A DNA stretch of 62,395 bases, taken from assembly GCA_024710005.1 (NCBI GenBank), contig JANJVQ010000026.1:1-62395 (forward strand), read 5' to 3'. The notes beneath the pieces were generated by a model. The model was not told where the DNA came from. It was given only the letters and a program-made list of their open reading frames with translations, and ran no database searches. This document shows positions 1 to 10,759 of this stretch, in pieces; the first letter of the stretch is position 1, and each line of letters begins with the position of its first letter. The position numbers and the translations under genes were made by a program. Source of the stretch: Paludibacter sp. GTDB taxonomy: Bacteria; Bacteroidota; Bacteroidia; Bacteroidales; Paludibacteraceae.

Positions 1-72
1 CCCCAAACCGGATTCCTCACATCCCTCAATCAGCGAAAACCAGTCTTCTTGACTGCGTCTGTTTCTTGACAT
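1..72 (-). CDS. IS66-family accessory protein, N-terminal fragment (runs off the window)
   Basis: Reading leftwards from the ATG at 72 gives 24 codons with no stop to the window edge, beginning MSRNRRSQEDW and continuing FSLIEGCEESGLG. The basic start followed by a Q/E-E/D-W helix and an E-SGL turn resembles the N-terminus of the helix-turn-helix accessory protein (TnpA/Orf1) of IS66 elements. A minus-7 element lies just upstream (86-93). A possible element end is the GTAAC-starting sequence on the minus strand at 139, because IS66 ends typically begin GTAA. Only the first 24 residues can be seen, so a phage or chromosomal HTH protein is possible. Confidence 0.45.
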   Translation of the reverse strand, partial: MSRNRRSQEDWFSLIEGCEESGLG

Positions 73-85
73 AACTTTTTTGCCG

Positions 86-117
86 CAAAGATAAAGGCAA
101 AGAATCAGGAGGGCAAG
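86..117 (-). promoter_or_regulatory. Promoter for the leftward IS66-like gene
   Basis: The minus strand carries TATCTTTG (86-93), an exact match to the Bacteroidota minus-7 consensus TAnnTTTG. A CTTG (114-117) sits 20 bp upstream, close to the minus-33 TTTG. The start codon at 72 would leave a leader of only a few bases. Confidence 0.5.
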
Positions 118-190
118 ATGTAGTTGGCCGAATGGTTACAATAATATTGTATATATTTAAGAATTTAAATATATCTTTATTCAGTCTGCT

Positions 191-229
191 AAAAAAATCT
201 CCACTCCTTTCATTCAAAAGAAGTGGAGA
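191..229 (-). terminator. Intrinsic terminator downstream of the GH2 gene
   Basis: On the minus strand an 8-bp stem (TCTCCACT paired with AGTGGAGA, 198-205 and 222-229) is extended inward by four pairs after one mismatch. It is followed directly by a run of seven T (plus-strand A at 191-197). It lies 45 bp beyond the stop of the leftward beta-galactosidase gene and would end the cassette transcript. Confidence 0.75.
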
Positions 230-273
230 ATAGTTCCTTGATTTATTCAAATCAAATCAATATCCTCAATAAA

Positions 274-3534
<3,261 letters not shown>

Positions 3535-3554
3535 TTATAGCTTATTATTAAACA

Positions 3555-3598
3555 ATTATCGGATGATTTGTTAATATTTTAGCAATCCATCCGATAAT
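3555..3598. repeat. 11-bp inverted repeat between two cassette genes
   Basis: ATTATCGGATG (3555-3565) and its exact reverse complement (3588-3598) flank a 22-nt loop in the gap between the small secreted protein gene and the GH2 gene. Neither strand has a convincing T-run after the stem. An operator, a processing site or an mRNA-stability hairpin is as likely as a terminator. Confidence 0.45.
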
Positions 3599-3614
3599 AT
3601 ATTTTATTGTTTAT

Positions 3615-3968
3615 TTATTTTACATTTGGAATTTCTTCGCTCATTCTTTTATAGAAGGATTGTAACTCAGCATTGGTTTTACCTGTAATTTTCTCAAAAG
3701 CTTGTTTGAATTTTTTATTCGGCTTTTTTTGTTTTTCAATTTGTTCCTCTTTGGTTATTTCTCCATTCTTAAATTGAGCAAATATACTTGACAGTTCATC
3801 CACAAATCCTGTACGGACATTCAGCAACTCTTTCTGCTGCTCCTGGTTCAAACTATATTCTTTTGTCGCCGCATCAACAAAATATTGAATTTTCCTTTCC
3901 TTTAGATTTTGTCCAAACATTACAGCACAAAAAGCAATCATTGAGAATAATAATACAATTTTTTTCAT
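3615..3968 (-). CDS. Small secreted helical protein (Spy/CpxP-like)
   Basis: This 117-residue protein has a clear signal peptide (MKKIVLLF to about residue 19, ending MFGQN). The mature part is highly charged and predicted almost wholly helical, with a motif like the LTxxQ repeat of Spy/CpxP proteins (SLNQEQQKEL) and a lysine-rich middle. No enzyme motif is present. It sits between the KDG-type kinase gene (42 bp upstream) and the GH2 gene (107 bp downstream) and is probably co-transcribed. A periplasmic chaperone-like or binding role is only an inference. Confidence 0.7.
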   Translation of the reverse strand: MKKIVLLFSMIAFCAVMFGQNLKERKIQYFVDAATKEYSLNQEQQKELLNVRTGFVDELSSIFAQFKNGEITKEEQIEKQKKPNKKFKQAFEKITGKTNAELQSFYKRMSEEIPNVK

Positions 3969-4010
3969 GATTTCTAATATTTAAAATTAATAGTTAAAAT
4001 ATATCTTCTT

Positions 4011-5102
4011 TTATCGAACTACTCTACCCGATGCAGAACCTCCCATCAGCGTTTCAACTTCAGCTCGTGACACGTAATTAAAATCACCATTAATTGAATG
4101 ACACAAACAAGAAGATGCAATTGCAAATCGAATGGCATCCTCAGGTTTTGAGTGTTTTGGCGTATTTAGTGCATATACCAAAGCTGCACCAAATGAATCG
4201 CCACCTCCTACACGGTCAACGATATTTTTTATTTCGTATGGAGCGTAAACACCATTTTCTAATGGAGCAAAATGTGATAAACCTGTATTGGCATCATAAA
4301 GCATTGCTCCCCAATTGTTGTGAGTTGCGGAATAACTTTCGCGCAAAGTAATTGCCACTTTCTTCACATTAGGGAACTGACGAACGATTTCTTTTGCAAC
4401 GTCGGTGTATTTTTCCACATCAAGTTTACCACCCTGAATATCTGAATTTTCTGCAGATATACCCAACACATCATGTGCATCTTCTTCGTTTGCAATAACA
4501 ACATCGACATAATATAGAATTTTCGTCATTGTTTTTTTTGCCAAATCAGACGCAGACATACCTTTATGCCACTGCCATAATTTTTTTCGAAAATTTAAAT
4601 CGCAAGACACTGTTAAACCTATTTCCTTTGCCGTTCTTACTGCAATTTCTGTCGCATTGGCAGATATTTCAGAAAGTGATGGTGTAATACCTGTAGTGTG
4701 CAACCAGTTAGCATCTTTATATATTTTCTTCCAATCATACACTTCACCTTTTGTCATGGAAACAGAAGAATAATCACGATCGTACATAACTTTACTCGGA
4801 CGTTGATTTGCACCCCGCTCAACAAAATATAATCCAAAACGACCATATTTTACAATTTCAATACCTGATATGTCAATACCTATACCCTTAAGTACAGGCA
4901 GGCATGCTTCTGTCATTTCATTGTCGGGTAAAGCAGTCACAAACTTAACATTTCCGCCCAACAAGGCAATTGATGCTGCAACATTAGCTTCAGCACCGGC
5001 AAAAGTTATATCAAGTTTTCCGGGCATACTCTGACGGAAACGCTGAAAATTCTCCGGACATAAACGTCCCATTATTTCTCCAAAAGTTACAATTGTTTTC
5101 AT
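4011..5102 (-). CDS. kdgK: 2-keto-3-deoxy-sugar-acid kinase (PfkB family, KdgK-like)
   Basis: This 363-residue PfkB/ribokinase-family protein starts MKTIVTFGEIM, which is the usual KdgK start; a longer frame from 5120 adds six residues that do not fit the family. The C-terminal DRVGGGDSF segment forms the anion hole, with catalytic Asp302. KdgK enzymes phosphorylate 2-keto-3-deoxygluconate (or the galactonate epimer) at C6 with ATP in the cytoplasm. The gene directly follows the KDPG-type aldolase gene (76 bp apart) and precedes the small secreted protein. Together kinase and aldolase convert a ketodeoxy acid into pyruvate plus glyceraldehyde 3-phosphate. Gluconate and galactonate series cannot be told apart from sequence. 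Confidence 0.9.
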   Translation of the reverse strand: MKTIVTFGEIMGRLCPENFQRFRQSMPGKLDITFAGAEANVAASIALLGGNVKFVTALPDNEMTEACLPVLKGIGIDISGIEIVKYGRFGLYFVERGANQRPSKVMYDRDYSSVSMTKGEVYDWKKIYKDANWLHTTGITPSLSEISANATEIAVRTAKEIGLTVSCDLNFRKKLWQWHKGMSASDLAKKTMTKILYYVDVVIANEEDAHDVLGISAENSDIQGGKLDVEKYTDVAKEIVRQFPNVKKVAITLRESYSATHNNWGAMLYDANTGLSHFAPLENGVYAPYEIKNIVDRVGGGDSFGAALVYALNTPKHSKPEDAIRFAIASSCLCHSINGDFNYVSRAEVETLMGGSASGRVVR

Positions 5103-5178
5103 CTTAAATTTACTTCTCAACAGAATTAATAAACATACTTAATAAATGATATTCGAGTCAAAAGCTCAGAATATTTAA

Positions 5179-5853
5179 TTATTTACTTCTTAAATTTATA
5201 ATCAAATCACGAATTTCCTTTGCATTTGCAGTGATAATATCCCATTTTTCAGACTGAATCAGCTGACGTTTAGCTATCCACGAACCTCCAATTGCAGTAA
5301 TTAACGGTGATTTCAGATAACTTGCTGCATTTTCCATATTACAACCGCCAAGAGGAATAAATTTCAAGTCCAAATAGCCATATGGCGCCACCATATTTTC
5401 CAAATGTTCCATACCACCCGAGGTTTCTGCAGGAAAATATTTCAGAATACGACATCCTTGCTCTACAGCAAGTTCGATATCACTGGGAGTCATTATTCCC
5501 GGAGCAAAAGACAATCCCTGTTTGATTGCTTCAGCGATCACTTTTGGATTACAACCCGGAGCAACCGCGAAATCAGCCCCCAAGTCTACTACTGCTTTCA
5601 CCTGATCAACTGTAAGTACAGTTCCAAAACCAAGATTGATTTGCGGAAGTTCTTTTTTTATTATTTTAGCGGCATCCAAGGCTGCATCTGTTCGAAGAGT
5701 CAGCTCAACAGTGTTTATACCACCTGCCAGCAAAGCATTAGCCAACGGCAATGCATGTTTCAATTCATCAATAACAAGTACCGCAATAATTCCGGCCTCA
5801 TCAATTTTTTCAATTATATCGGGCGTCATAGCCCTTTGTGAAATAGGCTGCAT
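5179..5853 (-). CDS. eda: KDPG/KDPGal aldolase
   Basis: This 224-residue class I aldolase of the KDPG family carries the Schiff-base lysine at Lys138 in ILKYFPAE, the GTVLT and FAPGIMTP loops and the closing GGSW phosphate-binding turn. It splits 2-keto-3-deoxy-6-phospho-gluconate, or the galactonate form, into pyruvate and D-glyceraldehyde 3-phosphate. The start MQPISQ gives a slightly long N-terminus, and Met9 is an alternative start. The gene lies 12 bp after the aldehyde dehydrogenase gene and upstream of its kinase partner, in one operon. It may also act on hydroxy-ketoglutarate, as E. coli Eda does. Confidence 0.92.
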   Translation of the reverse strand: MQPISQRAMTPDIIEKIDEAGIIAVLVIDELKHALPLANALLAGGINTVELTLRTDAALDAAKIIKKELPQINLGFGTVLTVDQVKAVVDLGADFAVAPGCNPKVIAEAIKQGLSFAPGIMTPSDIELAVEQGCRILKYFPAETSGGMEHLENMVAPYGYLDLKFIPLGGCNMENAASYLKSPLITAIGGSWIAKRQLIQSEKWDIITANAKEIRDLIINLRSK

Positions 5854-5865
5854 GAAATTAATATT

Positions 5866-7302
5866 TTATAATGCTGTTGTAATTCTTTTCTTTACTAAAT
5901 AATCATTCAAAGCCAAATAAGAGCAATCGTGCCCGATACCACTCTCTTTAACTCCACCATGTGGTAGATAAATTGCATATTTCACTCCATTTACCTGAAC
6001 TTCGCCAAATTCAAGCTCTTCAGATAATTGGCGGATACTTTTCTCATTTGTAGAAAACACATACGACACCAAACCATATTCTGTATCATTCCCAATTTCA
6101 ATTGCCTCCTCAATAGTTGAGAACTTCATCATAGCTGCTACAGGACCGAAAATCTCTTCCCTAAAACAACGCATGGACCTCGTAAGACCTGAAATTACTG
6201 TAGGTTCTATAAAATTACCTACTTCCATACCTGCAGGTACTTTACCCCCTAATTCAAGAGTCGCACCACTTGTCACATCTTCAGCGACCATCTTCAATAT
6301 CCTTTCACGATCTTTAGAAGTAACCAACGGACCCATATCATGGTCATTTTCGAATCCAAAGCCAAGTTTAATCTTTTTAGCTTTCGCAATGAATTTCCGT
6401 AAAAACTCATCATACACATTTTCATGGATAATAAACCGGTTAGGAGAAACACAAATTTGTCCGCAGTTTCCATATTTAAGTGCAATTCCAATATTTACAG
6501 CCAAATCCAGATCAGCATCTTCGCATACAATAAAAGGTGCATTTCCACCCAATTCCATACTGACATGTTTGATTGAAGTTGTTGAATCGGCCATCACTTT
6601 TCGTCCCGATGCTGTAGAGCCAATCATAGTCAAGACTTTAGGAATTTTACTAGTTGTTAGCGTTTGTGCGACTTCTTCAACCTGGCCACAAATGAAATTA
6701 ATTACTCCTGCTGGGAAATTAATACTATGTAAAATTTCTCCAAAAACATAAGAAGACAAAGGAGTTAATCCGGAGGGTTTAATAATTATGGAACACCCTG
6801 CTGCTAAAGCAGGTCCAATTTTATAACCGACATTCAACAATGGGAAATTCCATGCCAGATAGGCAACAGCAACGCCTGCAGGTTGATTTACCATTTTATG
6901 ACGGTGAGTGTTTTCTATATCGGGGATAATTTCATCATGCATATTTCGCATTGCCCCAGGATAGAACTCTAGGCCATTTACAATAGCCTCAATATCTTCC
7001 CAGGCACCTTCATAAGTTTTACCCATTTCCATTACTACCGCTTTACGCAAAATATCATCGTTTTTCAATACTTCTTCACGCAATCTCATCATCCACTTGG
7101 TCCGATCTGCCAACGATAATTTTGACCAGTATTTGAAACCTTTTTGTGCCTCTTCCAATGCCAGTTTTGCATCTTCTACACCTGCCCATGCAACCTCGCC
7201 GACAACTTCATCGGTAGCCGGGCATACAACTTGCTTTCTGGCACCCGAAACAGCATCCAGAAGCTGTCCGCCTATATATAATTTTTTATATTCAACGTTC
7301 AT
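5866..7302 (-). CDS. NAD(P)-dependent aldehyde dehydrogenase (candidate anhydrosugar dehydrogenase)
   Basis: This 478-residue aldehyde dehydrogenase superfamily protein has catalytic Cys284 (GNCGQICVS), general base Glu250 (MELGGNAPF) and the Rossmann GSTASG segment. It oxidises an aldehyde to an acid in the cytoplasm. It begins 2 bp after the enolase-superfamily gene, so the pair probably acts in sequence. In carrageenan-degrading Bacteroidota the same pairing (DauA and DauB) oxidises 3,6-anhydro-D-galactose and then opens the anhydro-acid ring. Close relatives act on succinate semialdehyde, lactaldehyde or ketoglutaric semialdehyde, so the substrate assignment rests on context. The length is that of a complete protein. 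Confidence 0.88.
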   Translation of the reverse strand: MNVEYKKLYIGGQLLDAVSGARKQVVCPATDEVVGEVAWAGVEDAKLALEEAQKGFKYWSKLSLADRTKWMMRLREEVLKNDDILRKAVVMEMGKTYEGAWEDIEAIVNGLEFYPGAMRNMHDEIIPDIENTHRHKMVNQPAGVAVAYLAWNFPLLNVGYKIGPALAAGCSIIIKPSGLTPLSSYVFGEILHSINFPAGVINFICGQVEEVAQTLTTSKIPKVLTMIGSTASGRKVMADSTTSIKHVSMELGGNAPFIVCEDADLDLAVNIGIALKYGNCGQICVSPNRFIIHENVYDEFLRKFIAKAKKIKLGFGFENDHDMGPLVTSKDRERILKMVAEDVTSGATLELGGKVPAGMEVGNFIEPTVISGLTRSMRCFREEIFGPVAAMMKFSTIEEAIEIGNDTEYGLVSYVFSTNEKSIRQLSEELEFGEVQVNGVKYAIYLPHGGVKESGIGHDCSYLALNDYLVKKRITTAL

Positions 7303-7304
7303 AA

Positions 7305-8438
7305 CTATTCTTTTAATGTGTATTTATATAATGCATCTTCATTTAATTCAAATCCCAAGCCCGGTTTATCACCTAACATAATTATTCCATTTTCAAAAAC
7401 TATGGAATTATGAGTCAACTCATCCCTTAAACCATTTTCAGACCTGTCATATTCCATATAACAAATCTGAGAATTCATTCTACCGGATACAATATCTAAG
7501 TTAGTAATAAAATGTGCAGCGGCCGAAAGTGCAATTCCAGTTCCCCAGGAATGAGGAACAAGATCTACTCCATAAACAGTTGCTAATGTTGCAATACGTT
7601 TTGCTTCTGTAATACCACCTGTAGAGCATATATCCGGTTGAATAATATCAACTGATTTTGAACTTAATAACGTTTGAAAACCATAACGAAGATATTCACA
7701 TTCACCCCCAGCAATCGGAATAGAAGTTTTCAATCTCAATTCATAATATTGGTCATAAAATTCTGGTGAAATGGGTTCTTCAAACCATCCTATATTATAT
7801 TTTTCTATTCCATTTGCCAATTGAATTGCTTCCCTTAAATTATAGGCATGATTCGAATCAACCATTAAATTGATATCATTTCCAATAGTTTCTCTAATTT
7901 TCCCTACAAGTTCAATATCCCTTTCAATACCAAGCCCAACTTTCATTTTCATTGCTTTGAAGCCCATGCCAACATACGCTTTAGCTTCATCACAAAGTTT
8001 CTCGTCAAGATTATTGCATTTTGTAAAATACAATCCTGTAGCATAAGGAATTACACAATCACGTTTTTTCCCACCTAAAAGCATATATACTGGTTGTTGC
8101 ATTATTTTGCCTTTCAAGTCCCAAAGAGCTACATCAATAGCACTGATAGCTGAGACCAATATTCCTCTTCGCGCATAATCCAGTGTACGACGATACATTG
8201 TATTCCAAATAGTTTCAGTCTCCAACGAATCCATACCAATAATAAACTGTGCTAAATGTTGTATTCCGGCCTTTATTATTCCTGCTGGTCCATAACCTTC
8301 ACCCCAACCTACATGACCAGAATCTGTAGTAATTTTCACTATACAAATACGTCTTTCAGTATATTCCCACTGCGAGAAATAAAAACTTTCTTTCAATTTG
8401 TCAAAAAGCACAAAACTTTCAATTGATTTAATCTTCAT
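7305..8438 (-). CDS. Mandelate racemase/enolase-superfamily dehydratase or cycloisomerase
   Basis: This 377-residue protein shows the full mandelate-racemase subgroup signature: a KxK motif at Lys164 and Lys166, magnesium ligands Asp194, the FEEP glutamate and the GGECEY glutamate, and the Asp269-His296 dyad. Such enzymes abstract the proton alpha to a carboxylate and eliminate water or open an anhydro ring, giving a 2-keto-3-deoxy acid. That product feeds the kinase and aldolase downstream. Candidate substrates are 3,6-anhydrogalactonate, galactonate, gluconate and related acids. It is the first enzyme gene after the transporter (112-bp gap) and nearly abuts the aldehyde dehydrogenase gene. 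Confidence 0.9.
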   Translation of the reverse strand: MKIKSIESFVLFDKLKESFYFSQWEYTERRICIVKITTDSGHVGWGEGYGPAGIIKAGIQHLAQFIIGMDSLETETIWNTMYRRTLDYARRGILVSAISAIDVALWDLKGKIMQQPVYMLLGGKKRDCVIPYATGLYFTKCNNLDEKLCDEAKAYVGMGFKAMKMKVGLGIERDIELVGKIRETIGNDINLMVDSNHAYNLREAIQLANGIEKYNIGWFEEPISPEFYDQYYELRLKTSIPIAGGECEYLRYGFQTLLSSKSVDIIQPDICSTGGITEAKRIATLATVYGVDLVPHSWGTGIALSAAAHFITNLDIVSGRMNSQICYMEYDRSENGLRDELTHNSIVFENGIIMLGDKPGLGFELNEDALYKYTLKE

Positions 8439-8550
8439 CGTAAACTATTTTGTATTAAACACCAAATTTCAACTGAATATCTTTTCAAAGTAAAAAATAA
8501 ATTTTAACAAAACTTTCTTTTCCAGTATAATCTTGAATCAATTCAGACTT

Positions 8551-9561
8551 TTAAGCTACACTATTAGCATAACCCAATATAATTGTTGCTATAATAAGCA
8601 TTAACAATCCTAAAAGTAAAATCAAAAAAGGTTTGGCAGCACCTTTCCATTCTTTATTCATATATGCCCATATATTACTAACAATAAGTGACAACCCTAA
8701 CAAAATTGGCCATCCTATTACAGAACCCATTTCGCCCATGAGTGTTGCACCTTGACCATAAATACCTAAGGCACCAAACCAGAATAATGATGCTAATATA
8801 GCCCATTTATATGCCTTTCCTGATTTTTCAACCTTGAAAGTATTCCATGTTTTATTTTTAAATAATAAAAATATAGCATAACCAGCATTCATTAAATATC
8901 CTCCCCAAAGCACAACTACCCATATTGCAAGACTACTATTGCGTGATAAAGCACCTGCTTCAATTGCAAGGTCACCAATAGGTTTACCATTATCGAAACC
9001 TACACTTAATAGTGCAGACAATAATCCACTTAAAATGGCTATAATTAATCCTGCCTTCAAATTAATTCCACTACCTGCACCATCTTGTAATAATTTATCC
9101 TTTTTTATACCTGCAATTGCCGTGAGCGCCACACCAACCAACATTACTAATACACCGGCAATAACATAAGGAAAAGATGGACGATCAAACACATTTTCTT
9201 TAGTAAAGAAAGGAATTAAACTACCAGCTGCGGCACATAAACCCATTACGATTCCATAAGTCAAAGATATTCCAATGTACGGAATACTTTTCCCAAACAT
9301 TATACCACCGATACCCCACAATAAACCGAATAGCATACCTGAAAGAATCGATTCCAAAGGTGCTTTTGCTATTACACCAAATAAATCTGGTACCACTAAC
9401 AAAGCCCAAATCAAAGGCAATAAAAACATTGCTATTGTAGCATGTACCAACCACCATCCTTCCCATTTTAATGGAGACATAAATTTCATTCCCAAACCGA
9501 ATGATCCCTGAAAAATACTGGCAATAATTACCAGAGCTAAAGGCAAAAATGCAAATTCCAT
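8551..9561 (-). CDS. rhaT: RhaT-family sugar/proton symporter
   Basis: This 336-residue integral membrane protein has about ten hydrophobic helices and matches the L-rhamnose-proton symporter (RhaT) family of the drug/metabolite transporter superfamily. Examples are the Gly-rich LLWGIGGIMFG helix and the SLIVSNIWAYMNKEWKG ending. It imports a neutral sugar across the inner membrane with protons. No rhamnose isomerase, kinase or aldolase gene lies nearby. The neighbours instead process an oxidised sugar, so the cargo is probably not rhamnose and may be the anhydro or deoxy sugar used by the block. It is the first gene of the leftward operon. Confidence 0.88.
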   Translation of the reverse strand: MEFAFLPLALVIIASIFQGSFGLGMKFMSPLKWEGWWLVHATIAMFLLPLIWALLVVPDLFGVIAKAPLESILSGMLFGLLWGIGGIMFGKSIPYIGISLTYGIVMGLCAAAGSLIPFFTKENVFDRPSFPYVIAGVLVMLVGVALTAIAGIKKDKLLQDGAGSGINLKAGLIIAILSGLLSALLSVGFDNGKPIGDLAIEAGALSRNSSLAIWVVVLWGGYLMNAGYAIFLLFKNKTWNTFKVEKSGKAYKWAILASLFWFGALGIYGQGATLMGEMGSVIGWPILLGLSLIVSNIWAYMNKEWKGAAKPFLILLLGLLMLIIATIILGYANSVA

Positions 9562-9871
9562 AATATTTGATTTTTTATTTACAAAGAAAAAGAAATATAA
9601 AGTATCAAGTTTACATGCAATTACCCTTTAATTACACAAATTTATCCAAAAGATAAAAAATACTGTGAATTTGGGTTGAAAAGAACTTTGCCAGACCTGA
9701 AAGATGAGGGTGAAAAGTTTCACGCTGGATCACTTGTCGGCACTGGAAATTACAAACAAGAAATTTCAGTTTCCCAACAACTTCGATGTGACTGAACATT
9801 TCAGGTATAGTTTTGGCAATTTGTACATGGCCATAAAATACACATTCCATGTATACTTTATTTACAAAAAC
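9562..9871. other. Intergenic stretch between rhaT and the tRNA gene
   Basis: This stretch of about 310 bp has no recognisable gene. Two overlapping frames of about 80 codons on opposite strands show no family signature. A minus-strand minus-7 match TAAATTTG (9637-9644) could drive rhaT and the cassette, with a leader of about 70 nt, but it has no minus-33 element at the right distance. The middle part (9680-9840) could be a decayed gene or the remains of an integration event next to the tRNA. Confidence 0.4.
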
Positions 9872-9909
9872 AAAAAGCACTTACATTTTATATCATGTAA
9901 GTGCTTTTT
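9872..9909 (-). terminator. Bidirectional intrinsic terminator after the tRNA gene
   Basis: A perfect 15-bp stem (9872-9886 with 9895-9909) with an 8-nt loop has A-runs on one side and T-runs on the other. On the minus strand it follows the tRNA 3' end by 12 bp and ends in a T-run, so it should end the tRNA transcript. It could act on rightward transcripts too. Confidence 0.85.
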
Positions 9910-9921
9910 TATTTCCCAACG

Positions 9922-9996
9922 TGGGCCCTGTTGGGCTTGAACCAACGACCCCCTGATTATGAGTCAGGTGCTACTAACCAACTGAGCTAAGGGCCC
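9922..9996 (-). tRNA. tRNA with anticodon CAU (Met elongator or Ile2)
   Basis: The minus strand folds into a complete cloverleaf. The acceptor is GGGCCC paired with GGGCCC, the D-stem is short (3 bp), the anticodon arm is CCTGA-CTCATAA-TCAGG with anticodon CAT, the T-arm carries GGTTCAAGC, and the discriminator is A at 9922. CCA is not encoded. A CAU anticodon with this body could be elongator methionine or the lysidine-modified isoleucine tRNA, and the T-arm resembles the latter. Its 3' end faces the catabolic block, which is the usual side for integrated DNA. Confidence 0.93.
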
Positions 9997-10017
9997 TGCT
10001 TTTTACAAATCTTTTAT

Positions 10018-10025
10018 TATCTTTG
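10018..10025 (+). promoter_or_regulatory. Minus-7 element for the HAD phosphatase gene
   Basis: TATCTTTG matches TAnnTTTG exactly and would start a transcript near 10033, about 60 nt before the ATG at 10094. No good minus-33 element precedes it. It is divergent to the tRNA promoter and lies only a few bases from it. Confidence 0.45.
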
Positions 10026-10036
10026 CAAAGCGATTG

Positions 10037-10067
10037 CAAAAGTAATATTATTTACCGTTCCTGCAAA
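10037..10067 (-). promoter_or_regulatory. Strong Bacteroidota promoter for the tRNA gene
   Basis: The minus strand has TTTG (10064-10067), exactly 19 bp, then TACTTTTG (10037-10044). This is the full minus-33/minus-7 architecture of the Bacteroidota primary sigma factor. The expected start is about 30-35 bases before the tRNA 5' end at 9996, leaving a short leader. Confidence 0.8.
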
Positions 10068-10093
10068 CAATAGGAACTTTTTTTTTTGAATAT

Positions 10094-10711
10094 ATGATGG
10101 TACCTGAACAGGTAAACACCCTGATTTTTGACTTTGGAGGCGTAATTTACGACATTGACATACAGCTTGGTATCAATAAGCTGAAAGAACTGGGATTTAC
10201 AGATGCTGATGAATATATCGGACATTTTGCGCACAACGATTTTTTTGTTCAGTGGGAAAATGGTCAGATTGGTGTGGATACCTTCCGGGATGAAATCCGG
10301 AAAAGATGTGTAAAAGAGGTTTCTGATCAGGAAATTGACGATGCCTGGTGTGCCATCATGTTGGGCATTCCGGATGAAAGAATTGAGTTATTGAAAAACC
10401 TGCGTAAAAAATACAGCCTGTTGCTACTCAGTAATACCAACCCGCTGCATATTTTAGTCAGCACCAAAAACGAACTGGGCAAAAGAGGACTCAGCATGGA
10501 TGATTTGTTCGACAAATGCTATTATTCCTACGAAGTGGGTGCAGTTAAACCCGGAAAGGAGATTTTTCTGCATCTGTTACAGGATGCTGATGTAAAGGCT
10601 GAAAACTGCCTGTTTTTGGATGATGGAAAGAAAAATATCGAGACAGCCGCCGCGCTGGGATTCAACACTTACCTGGTCACTCCCGGACAAAGCCTTGATT
10701 TTTTGTTGTAA
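10094..10711 (+). CDS. HAD-superfamily phosphatase (YihX-like)
   Basis: This 205-residue haloacid dehalogenase protein has the nucleophile motif DFGGVIYDID near residue 13, motif II at LLLLSNTNP, Lys in VGAVKPGKEIF and the acidic motif LFLDDGKKNIE. The small four-helix cap (IA subclass) resembles YihX, the glucose-1-phosphate phosphatase. It hydrolyses a phosphomonoester in the cytoplasm; the substrate is unknown. Met1 and Met2 are adjacent and either may start. The ribF gene follows 48 bp downstream on the same strand. Confidence 0.85.
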   Translation: MMVPEQVNTLIFDFGGVIYDIDIQLGINKLKELGFTDADEYIGHFAHNDFFVQWENGQIGVDTFRDEIRKRCVKEVSDQEIDDAWCAIMLGIPDERIELLKNLRKKYSLLLLSNTNPLHILVSTKNELGKRGLSMDDLFDKCYYSYEVGAVKPGKEIFLHLLQDADVKAENCLFLDDGKKNIETAAALGFNTYLVTPGQSLDFLL

Positions 10712-10759
10712 ATAAGTTGTGTGTAAATTAAAATCAGGGGACGTACGCGATAATATTAA

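Noticed and set aside
26-250. 74-codon leftward frame at the left edge
   Set aside because: It overlaps the GH2 terminator and the IS66-like promoter in another frame and shows no family pattern; the frame from 72 is the better gene.
8551-9561. Rhamnose utilisation operon
   Set aside because: Despite the RhaT-family transporter there is no rhamnose isomerase, rhamnulokinase or rhamnulose-phosphate aldolase; the neighbours process a sugar acid.
9632-9940. Two opposite frames of about 80 codons between rhaT and the tRNA gene
   Set aside because: Neither has a recognisable domain, and the rightward one runs through the terminator and into the tRNA gene.
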